A DNA stretch of 64,000 bases. It comes from Symsagittifera roscoffensis. Lineage: Eukaryota > Xenacoelomorpha > Acoela > Convolutidae. Below are positions 55,859 to 64,000 of this stretch, piece after piece (positions within the stretch are counted from its first letter, which is position 1; every line of letters starts with the position of its first letter). The stretch lies in NCBI RefSeq assembly GCF_963678635.1, contig NC_087068.1:43897759-43961758 (forward strand), read 5' to 3'. A model generated the notes under the pieces. The model was not told the DNA's origin, did no database searches, and saw only the letters and a program-made list of their open reading frames with translations. The position numbers and the translations under genes were made by a program.

Positions 55859-56560
55859 CAGCGTCACTAGTTAATTATCATATAATGTTGTTTTTGTTAA
55901 GTAGATAAATTTTAACACATCCATCGGATCAACCCTTTCCCTCAAATGCTAGGTTCTCATATCCTGAAAAATGAATTAGATGTTAATTGAATTCAGTTCA
56001 AGACATTCCAGGAAGCTAAAAGTTGTTATGACTCAGTATTTGCAGTCTTCCCCGAGACCCTTCCGGAGTCTCGAATCCGGTCAAAGAGCTGTCGTCTTGG
56101 CAACCAGGAAGGGTAGCAGATCTTCCCTATATCTTCCGAATTTTCGGCAATGGCTCGGTAACGATTGTAGTTGTACAATCGTTACCTCTCGGAGCGCTCT
56201 TCGAATGTTGATGTATATAATTTATGGCGTTTGCTACATATCATCTACATCTTGTTTTTGTTAGCAAAATGGTTGTTCTGACCTTTGCACTTTTCTAGTA
56301 ATCGCAAAATTTCAAGGTCGTGACGTGTCTTTATTTTTTAACGAACTTTTTAGAAATTACTTCGCCACCTCAAATTGACCCTTCCCAAGCCTTCGATTGA
56401 TTTATTAACACCACTAATCATTCAATACAACCATGTTTCTGAAAATCTGTTTAGAAAAAAAATTTTTTTTGTTGATACATGTATTTCAGGCCATTCTGGT
56501 CGAATGTCACAGTGATTGAAGGAAAAATAGTCCTTAGTATCCTGATAGAAAAGCAACCCC
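55859..56560. other. Non-coding gap with a 13-bp hairpin
   Basis: No gene seen. GGTAACGATTGTA (56157-56169), GTTG, TACAATCGTTACC (56174-56186) is a perfect hairpin. Confidence 0.6.
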
Positions 56561-58620
56561 AAGCCAAGCAGCGAACACTAATTAAGTAACTGAAGGAAGT
56601 GAAGTCACAATGCCATATCACCCCTCTATATTTGAATAAAGCCACGCTAAGGCAATTCGAAAATCAACGATTGAAAAAGCACGAAAACCACGGTCCCTCA
56701 GGTCTAGATGCGTGCAAATGGAGAACGTTGTTAGCTATTTTTGACCAGATACCCATCATTGAGTTTTGCAAAACAAATGCAAAGCTATCCTATACAATAG
56801 CAAATCAAGTTCTCCCCCATGAAATCTAACAGCGTAAAACTCGTGTCGTCTGATATCTCTGGCAAAAAATCCAGGGGTAAAACTATTGGTACAGGGGAGT
56901 TTATGGTAGGAACATTTGGCAACTAATCACCCAAAGTATAAAATAAATCCTTCAAAATCTCGATAGAGTTTCCAATTGAGTAGGCGAGAATTGAGGAATC
57001 GAATACGCTATGGACAATTCGAGGAATTAAATTAAGAACCCGAAAACGGACGCCATTTTTTTTAATACAGAAATGCCTTCAACTCACTCACCAGAGACTT
57101 GTTCTAAAAAAGTGTAGAAGTCCTTCATCCAGCACTACAACATGTACTGGTCAACTCTTATGAACATCCCTCAAATTTTTTATCTCAATAGCACGGTTAT
57201 GACATCCTCCGAAGGTAAAACGCAAGTTGAACCACTCGCAATGGCTATAAACGGAATAGGGATAATCACACTGATCGAGCTCTTGCAAAAAAAAATGTCA
57301 ACCAAAGATGGCACGCAGTTGATGGAAGGGCTGCATTTGATCTTAGAGGTCTCGTTCAACACTCAAAAACTTGGATAGGCACGGAAAGTTTTTTGGTAAC
57401 AATGTGAAGCCTTCCAAGTGTCAACTCATAAAAAAGAAAACCGTCGGGAATGCGCCAAAGTTGTATTTGAAGGCACAAATATTACATTAAAATATGGTTT
57501 TAGAGTCCTTGGATTGGTTATAGGAACACTATCAGCATGCGATAGTTACAAAAAGACAACTACCCTTAGAAAATAGCTTTCCAACTAAGCTAAACTATCG
57601 CCATAAAATATGTACTCCTACTATATAAAGGGAGTTCAAAATAAGTTAGGCTTCCTCAGCATAACAACTCTGCAAGCAATGAAGAAAATGAATTCCAGAA
57701 ATAACTGAAACGGAACAAACTTTGATGAATAAGAGCATCAAAACTGAGAGACAGAACAACGCACTCTCGAAAAAACTAAAATTATTTGGAACTGCTTATC
57801 AGAAAAAAACTTAAAAAAAACCTAGCATCACAAAAAAGAGCATCGATTCGGCTAAGCGTGCTTTCCTTAAAAAAAGTACAATTTTTCCCTCAACAAATCA
57901 AATTTTAAAGATGTTTTACATCTGAGATATGGATGAGAAACACCAAACACTTCAAATACATACCCATGTGGACAACCGTTTTGCACTGGCCCGCTCTCTA
58001 CATTGCCTTAATTTTGGATATACTCACCTATATCATAATGAAATTCGCGATACCTTTGCGACACTCCTGGAAGAAGTATGCCATGATGTTAAGATAGAGC
58101 TTCCACAGGAAAACAACATCAACTGAATATGACGCTCGACTTGACATCAAGGCAAATGGACTCTGAGGAGGCCGATTCAGCCGAATTTTTTTTCCATGCT
58201 AAAACCTTCCCTAAACTATATCTGACGCACACAAATATCATGACCGTGTCAAAACATTAAAATATCAACGAAGAATTTTGGATGTGGAACACAGCAGCTT
58301 TTATCCACTAATTTTTGCGTGTGCAGGAGAAATAGCGCCAGGCTCTTCAAAAACCGTTCAGAAACTAGCGGAAAAAATAGGCAAAAATCGGAACGAATCA
58401 TACTCCGATACAAAAAATTTCATAAGAACCAAAACAAACTTCGCACTTCTGAGGAGTGCAACCCTCTTTTTCAGGGGGCGCAAAAAGCGAGGAGGATAGT
58501 TTTTGTTCAGAAATTCTCTGGATGATTTAAAATCGAATTGATTTTATCATAGAGTTTTGCGGATGTACTTGTAAGCGTTGATATGGCCCTACCCAACCTG
58601 TGCAAGGTCGTTGCTCTGGA
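56560..58620 (+). mobile_element. RT/endonuclease retroelement, element A (longest copy, decayed)
   Basis: Plus strand: HGPSGLDACKWR (about 56690), typical of the RT fingers in this group; after many stops, the RT core at 57160-57290 (NSTVMTSSEGKTQVEPLAMA, where family members have EGTTQGDP); then a knuckle/nuclease tail at 57690-58500 (FGYTHLYHNEIRDTFATLLE, PLIFACAGEIAPGSSK, NFALLRSATLFFRGR). The tail and 3' flank match copy A' at 23700-24900. The catalytic QGDP and YxDD boxes are destroyed. Confidence 0.75.
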
Positions 58621-60170
58621 AGAAGTGACAAACATGTCTAAAAAAAGCTCGAAAACTTTCCGACCAATCAGATTTGAACCAATGTAGTTACATTATAATT
58701 CACATAATCTTTAGTAATATTTTCTTGTAAATATCTGAGGTTTTAAATTTTAATTTTTTTTCATAACATTTCGTTTAAGGATTGTTTTTGATGCTCAAAG
58801 GACTGTTTTATTTTTAATTTTAGCAATGTTATTCATCGACTACAATCTTAACGTTAGTTCCTGAGTCCTGAAATCATCGCGCGTGTTACTTGCTGGCCTT
58901 TTCTTCCAAAGATGCATCGCCTCTTATGTGAGTAGCTTATTGGTGTTGCCTTTTAGGTCTTTATCCTCAGACTTCAGCTCAGCAGTACGGCCTACCTCTT
59001 TACTGCATTCTTGAAAATGATTTCATACTGCGGAAATCTCCAGGCGATGTTTATCAATTGCAACATTTGCCCAGAAATTACCCAACGACTGAGGATCGAA
59101 AAAGTGTTTATTACCTTAATTCTTTTCGTTCTTTGCCGTCTCGAACTAGCCAGTTGATTTTTGGTCTGTTTATGGGCTAATCATCATGAAATTGCATTTA
59201 GGCCATCAGCCAATCAAATTTTATCTAGCCTCAGTTTACAGGCAGCAAGGTCACGGATGCCCAGACAACGTGATTAACAGAAACAGGGCTAAAAATTTTA
59301 ATTAAAGACATTTTTAGTGACAGGTAAATATTAGATCAATTAGAGATGGGTTGACCCTTTCTACTCATGCTCTGAATTATTCACTTGGTTTGAGTTGAAA
59401 CAATCCCGTTCCTGGCACTACAGCAGCTGAAAATAAATCAAAATTAGTAAAATAGCCTAGGCGCACCGGGCCTCCAATTTCTTATTTTCCTCCGATCAAA
59501 AAGATTCGGATAGATCCCGAATATTCCACATAAACTTCCGGCTCAACCAGATCTCGCAATAAACTTGCTTATCGCGTCTGCTTGTCGCGTTTGGAGCATT
59601 AAACTGTGTTTCACGTTTTAAATATAACAATAATGACAATGATAAAACAAATATAACAAAATAGTTATTCTTCTCACGTCACACGACCGTTTTCCCTGTT
59701 TATTTCGACTGATGTGTGTGATAATTTGTCGGAGTAAAAATGGCTGTTTTTTGTATTTCATAGACAAATTCTGGCTCCAACCGAAATTTTTAAAACTTAG
59801 GCTTCCGGAAAAAATTTTAATTTCCCTTTCATAACAAATTCGTCGACAACGCCTCCAATGTCGTAATTCTTTGGCGACGGTAGGCCCTACTGTGCCATCC
59901 GGAGAATGACACAAACACTCGTGGCTAAACTTTGCACTGCCTGGTCGACGTAGGTGGAGTTACATCCACTACAAATAAGCTTATACACGACTTTGAATCT
60001 CATACTAGTAAGTTCGTAAATTCGTAAATTAGTTAGTTTTTGCAGATCTTTGATCTTACTGTGAATATTTTCAAAAGTTTTTATCCTTATGATGCAAAAA
60101 ATGTCCAGAAAAATTTAAATAATTAGTAGGTTACTTATTTAGTTGTTGCTGATCAGTAGGCTTTATGGAT
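58620..60170. other. Region without a recognised gene
   Basis: Open frames are short and none resembles a family I know, including the minus-strand frame 59618-59914. It may hold diverged untranslated parts of the flanking retroelements. Confidence 0.4.
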
Positions 60171-61690
60171 CAGTTTACTTTGTTTAGTTTCCTTAGTGGA
60201 TGTCTCTTGTATTTTGAATGTGCTCTTGCCAATGTTTTTCTAGTCTTGCTTTGAAGCTATCCATTGAAATCGTCGAGATCACTTTCTCGGGTAGAGTTTT
60301 CCCAAGTTTATTGCACTCGTCTTGAAAAAAAAAATCTTTTCAGCCTAAGGTTTGGCTTCTTCGAAATAAGTTTCTTTTTGTTATTCTCATGTCTCGGTTG
60401 TATATCTCAAATGATCTCCAGTTGCTTCGTTGTCATATCGCCTCTTCAGAACGTAAAAATTTTGATCACCCGACCCCTTTTTTTCTTTTGCATGGCAGGG
60501 TACGGAATTATAGAGTTCTTAAGCTTTCTTTAGTCGTAATTTCCCTCAAGCTTATATATTAGTCGTGTCGCCCTTTTAATACGTTTTCAAGCATGACTAT
60601 AGATTTATTCAAGTTGGGTACCAAACATGATTGGCAATTTCCACAATAGATTTAACCATCGGATTTAACCACCAATATATTTAATCATCGGTTGTAGTGT
60701 AAATTTGCCAAGTTTGATGAAGTTTTGCAGCGAGTATGCTGTTTATTTTTCCAATTTCCAAAAGTAATTATTTCTCAAAACTTAGCTTCCGGTCTATCGT
60801 CACTCCAATAACTTTCTCGGACGTTACTTTTCTCAATACGTCATTTTCAATTTGGTACGATCGTTGCTCTGTACATTTTTTCATTGGTATTAGCTAACAC
60901 TATTGTCAACGTTAAATTTCCGCAGAATTTTTTCTGAACAATGTTTTAGCTTGCATTAACTCTGTAGTAGCAAGCAACTTTGCTGACCACACTAAATTCC
61001 CTGAAGAATTTAGTGTGGTCAGCAAAAAGAAGGATGAGCGAAAATATGGATTGCGCCGAAGAATTTATATATTTCAGGAAAAGAAGTGGGCTAAGTACTG
61101 ATCCCTGAGGGATTCCGCTTTTTACTGGCTCCCAGGTCAACTTTGCGTTGTCTATTATTATCATTGTCTGTGTCATCGATGAGAGAAAAGCGGTTGTCCA
61201 GTGGCGGTTTTTTGCGGTAATTCCATACTTTTGAAGTGAATTTAAGAGTAGTCGGGGTTTTGGACTCGTTTTCTGGTACATTCTTCCATTGCACTTATTA
61301 TTTGCAATTGAATTGATCTCTAGGGGAGGAATCCATATTGCTCGTTGCAAAAAAATTAATTTTTGTGATCTAGTCTGATATTTTTTTTCTAATTGAATTT
61401 TCCATTATGTTACAGTATATAGCTGTTAGATATACAGGCAGTTATTTGCTTCGGTGCTTTTTAGAACCAATTTGGCAGATAGCCAAAATGTTTGCACGCA
61501 GCCAGTCTCATGTGGGTAAATTGCCAGTGTTCCAAGTATCCGCAAACACTTTTGCCAACGCAACCATGATTTTAATTCTAATTTTGTACAGAACTCTTGG
61601 GTAAATTTCATCTGTACCGGCCGTTTTGAAGTGTTAAATTGTTTCAATTTACTGAGTTATAACCGATGTGGTTAGCTCATAGAGTAATTT
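60170..61690 (-). mobile_element. CR1/Jockey-like non-LTR element fragment
   Basis: Minus strand, from right: AGTDEIYPRVL-like and LPVYLTAIYCNIMENSI pieces (61640-61390); the RT core in frame 61350-60946 with LLNSLQKYGITAKNRHW, SGIPQGSVLSPLLF and LFADHTKFF (FADD box with the second D as H); then the C-terminal region (LKRRYDNEATGD, then FKTSAINLGKLYPRK) down to about 60250. A palindrome interrupts the sequence right after the FADD box. Confidence 0.75.
60981..61024. repeat. Perfect 19-bp palindrome at the RT catalytic box
   Basis: TGCTGACCACACTAAATTC, loop CCTGAA, GAATTTAGTGTGGTCAGCA. The right arm, read on the minus strand, is the normal coding sequence of LFADHTKF; the left arm is its inverted duplicate. 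Confidence 0.95.
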
Positions 61691-61904
61691 CGGATAGGGT
61701 ACACCGTCTGCTCGTCACGCTATCTTATTTTCGGCCGGATATAATCGTGCAACTTCTTAGTCTAATACCGATCCTAATCTTACTCTCAGGGTGTTTAACT
61801 AGTCTCTGCTAGGCTCAATAGATCTAGAGTATACTGGTTTATTGCGGCAGCTGAAGTTCTTTTGGAGAGGCAACTAATTTCTAAGTTAAATTCAAATCTC
61901 TCTG

Positions 61905-61932
61905 GTGCTGAAATTACAAGTAATTTCAGCAC
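61905..61932. repeat. Perfect 13-bp palindrome
   Basis: GTGCTGAAATTAC, spacer AA, GTAATTTCAGCAC. Confidence 0.9.
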
Positions 61933-62065
61933 TTACAAATAAGTGGGTTGATAGTTAGATGGATTGTGATTGGTTAATATTAAATATTTTACAGTGGTAA
62001 AATATCCAACTTATCCAATTATAAAAAGTACTTTAGATCAGTTTCCACCCATCCGGGTTTTACAG

Positions 62066-62215
62066 AGTTTTTTAGAATTATAGGCAAAAATCGGAACGAA
62101 TCATACTCCGATACAAAAAATTTCATAAGAACCAAAACAAACTTCGCACTTCTGAGGAGTGCAACCCTCTACTTCAGGGGGCGCAAAAAGCGAGGAGGAT
62201 AGTTTTCCTTGGGGA
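62066..62215 (+). mobile_element. Element A 3' fragment, third copy
   Basis: GCAAAAATCGGAACGAATCA through CTTCTGAGGAGTGCAACCC to GCGAGGAGGATAGTTTT is nearly identical to 58378-58504, much closer than to the copy in the kinase intron, so it is a recent fragment. Confidence 0.85.
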
Positions 62216-62423
62216 AATAATTTATAGATTAAATTACTACATTTGGTATGAATTTTATTACATTATTTAGTGCAAGAAATTAATGAATTTTAAGAGAAAT
62301 TAACAAGTTTGCATTTTTATTTTTCTTTTCTGTTTTGTAGGTAATCGTGGTGTGAAATATAAAAGAAACATTAATAAAAAATAGTTAGTACTAATTTCAA
62401 ATTTATTAGTGAAGAGTACTTTA

Positions 62424-62438
62424 AATTTTACTTACCTG
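62424..62438 (-). promoter_or_regulatory. Consensus splice donor immediately after the stop codon
   Basis: Minus strand reads TAA CAG|GTAAGTAAAAT directly after the last codon of the long ORF, a perfect donor consensus. It suggests an intron in the 3' UTR or an alternative spliced C-terminus skipping the stop. Confidence 0.5.
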
Positions 62439-64000
62439 TTAATCGTCTGGAAAAAAGCTGTGGGGGAAGATGTCGTGTATCATATCTGATGTTGTTAGTA
62501 ATTTGGCTAGTATGCGAATGATGTTTTTAGTTTGAAGCAGTGGCCAAAGCAATTGAAGTGCTTTAATGGTTTTTAGTTCTTCGGTGCCTACTGCAAACTC
62601 GTAAGATGTGTTTTGAATGAGGTTATATATTTTGTGATTATATATAGTATTGTGAATGAATTTTAATATTGGTATTTCTATAGGCTGGATAAATTCATGT
62701 GGGATAAGGAAGGGTCTGGATTCTTCGGCGTTAAAGGTCTTCGTGATGGGACAAAATATATACATTTGGGTTACTGGGTCATAGTTGCGAAGGATGCCGT
62801 GGAGGTTAGTATCTTTGATGCAATATGTAAAATTAAGGAAAAATGGTGACGTGTACTTTGAGTTAAGAAACTGAAAACGATGGTGAGGTTTTCTTGATGG
62901 GGTATGCAAATCAAAATGATTTTGGATAAAACGATAGTATGTATATGTGTGGGTTTGTTTAGTGCGTAACATAATATCGTGGGAGCAGTGCAAATCGCGT
63001 TCTTGTGGTGAAAGAAAGTGAAAGGTTAGTGAAAATAACTGATATTTGTCATGGAAACTTTCGTAAGCTTGAATATCAGCTAGTGATTCGGAAATGATGT
63101 GGTCATATTTTCTATCAAAAATATTAAGTGTGAATACGTATGACGTTTTGATGAAAAATTTTTCTGTTAGTTGCGGGTTAGCGAAGCGGTCTTCATCTAA
63201 AAATTGGTCTTGATTAGGTCGGATGATATTTTGATCGTAATATTCTATTGTAAATTCGTTAGCTCGGGGTGCAGTGAATATTTTTAGTAATTTTTTATAT
63301 CCTACGTAAGTAAATTGTCTAGGTGTTAGTGTTGTAGTGAGTCTATATAACATGTCTTTGTTCTTTTCTATGATGTCATGATTATTAGTTAGTGGTAGGC
63401 AAAGGGGGTTAGTAAACTGATAGTAAGCTGTCCAATGAAGTGTTGGCATTAAAACATGTTCATCTACAAAACTACGTGTGTCATTAGTATCGTTAGGTGT
63501 GTTTAATGTATATTGTGGAAATGAGGGTAAGGTGATTTCTAGAAAATTTTTCGTGTTGGTGTGTTGCGGTTGATTAATATATTCGCAGGCTGTTCCGGGT
63601 TTGGTCGGGAATGGGTGATTCGGGAGTTTTCGTTTAAAAGTGCGATAAGCTCGGTGAGTGCTACTAGGTGTTTCGGTGGATGTGGATGATTGTGTTAATG
63701 ATGCAGTGTAAGCTGAGGAGGGTGTAGGAGTAGGTTGGTTTGAGGATTCTATTGTGGATGATAGTTGATGTATTGTGAGGGTGTTAGGGTGTATTAACTG
63801 TTGTTGTAAGGTAATAAAATTATGAAGTTCCTGGGAATATTGGGGGGTATCTGGAGAATTATTATATGATCTGTCGGAGTGAAGTGGAGAGTAGGTTGGG
63901 GTGACTTGCGAAGCATAAGAAGGAGTGGAAACGGATGGGAGTGAATTATTTGATGGAGTTTGTTGAAAAGGGTTTTTGAAAAAACTGAGGAGTTGGTCTG
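62439..64000 (-). CDS. Long ORF of unknown function, open to the right window edge
   Basis: No stop codon from the window edge at 64000 down to the TAA at 62439, 519 sense codons, with the start outside the window. The first part (about 64000-63480) is low-complexity, rich in Ser, Thr, Pro and Gln (TPTYSPLHSDRSYNN, PTPTPSSAYTASLTQSS). From about 63449 (MPTLHWTAYYQ) the composition becomes that of a folded protein rich in aromatic, His and Ile/Leu residues (QFTYVGYKKLLKIF, YFQ/FHF segments, FLIPHEFIQPIEIPILKF). No membrane span, zinc-finger or polymerase motif is seen. The coding strand is A/C-rich and G-poor, like the LTR remnant at 1.9-4.9 kb. It may be a structural or accessory ORF of a retroelement, or a host gene. 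The stop is followed at once by CAG|GTAAGT. Confidence 0.75.
   Translation of the reverse strand, partial: DQLLSFFKNPFQQTPSNNSLPSVSTPSYASQVTPTYSPLHSDRSYNNSPDTPQYSQELHNFITLQQQLIHPNTLTIHQLSSTIESSNQPTPTPSSAYTASLTQSSTSTETPSSTHRAYRTFKRKLPNHPFPTKPGTACEYINQPQHTNTKNFLEITLPSFPQYTLNTPNDTNDTRSFVDEHVLMPTLHWTAYYQFTNPLCLPLTNNHDIIEKNKDMLYRLTTTLTPRQFTYVGYKKLLKIFTAPRANEFTIEYYDQNIIRPNQDQFLDEDRFANPQLTEKFFIKTSYVFTLNIFDRKYDHIISESLADIQAYESFHDKYQLFSLTFHFLSPQERDLHCSHDIMLRTKQTHTYTYYRFIQNHFDLHTPSRKPHHRFQFLNSKYTSPFFLNFTYCIKDTNLHGILRNYDPVTQMYIFCPITKTFNAEESRPFLIPHEFIQPIEIPILKFIHNTIYNHKIYNLIQNTSYEFAVGTEELKTIKALQLLWPLLQTKNIIRILAKLLTTSDMIHDIFPHSFFPDD

Overview
The window is nuclear DNA of an invertebrate animal. It is AT-rich, its genes are split into many exons with GT-AG introns and a few in-phase GC-AG introns, and it carries broken copies of several metazoan retroelement types, tRNA-derived SINEs and a Tc1-like palindromic MITE. 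I cannot name the species. Nothing suggests prokaryotic origin.

Three host genes could be assembled exon by exon, all on the minus strand. From right to left they are: (1) a SAM-domain, coiled-coil-rich protein of about 806 aa, 5 exons, 44835 to 29602; (2) a TKL-group protein kinase of about 830 aa, 11 exons, 28026 to 17922, with a complete kinase domain but HLD in place of HRD in the catalytic loop; (3) a stand-alone Maf/ASMTL-type nucleotide pyrophosphatase of 212 aa, 4 exons, 16934 to 6783. In each model every exon junction keeps the reading frame. A possible small secreted-protein gene lies further left on the same strand (5995 to 5305). Each of the three main genes has a pyrimidine-rich AG acceptor 10-26 nt before its ATG, which fits spliced-leader trans-splicing or very short 5' UTR exons.

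The remainder is mostly mobile DNA. At 1.9-4.9 kb is a decayed Ty3-like LTR element (+). The introns hold dispersed repeats, SINEs, a 727-bp MITE, a retroelement tail (23.7-24.9 kb) and a decayed duplicate of Maf exon 1 (21.2 kb). The 9.2-kb first intron of the SAM gene contains a head-to-tail duplication of a 2.03-kb unit, each copy with an 85-bp-arm hairpin and a Jockey-like 3' end (36.5-40.5 kb), followed by a decayed CR1/Jockey-like element (40.8-43.5 kb, +).

From 45 to 56 kb an RT/endonuclease element on the minus strand has had its 5' part plus a divergent zinc-finger ORF amplified into three tandem units of about 2.85 kb. Beyond it are a second RT/endonuclease element (56.5-58.6 kb, +), another non-LTR element (60.2-61.7 kb, -) and, at the right edge, a long intact ORF of unknown function open to the window end (62439-64000, -), followed directly by a strong splice donor. 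That ORF and the unusual tandem composite arrays are the least explained parts of the window.
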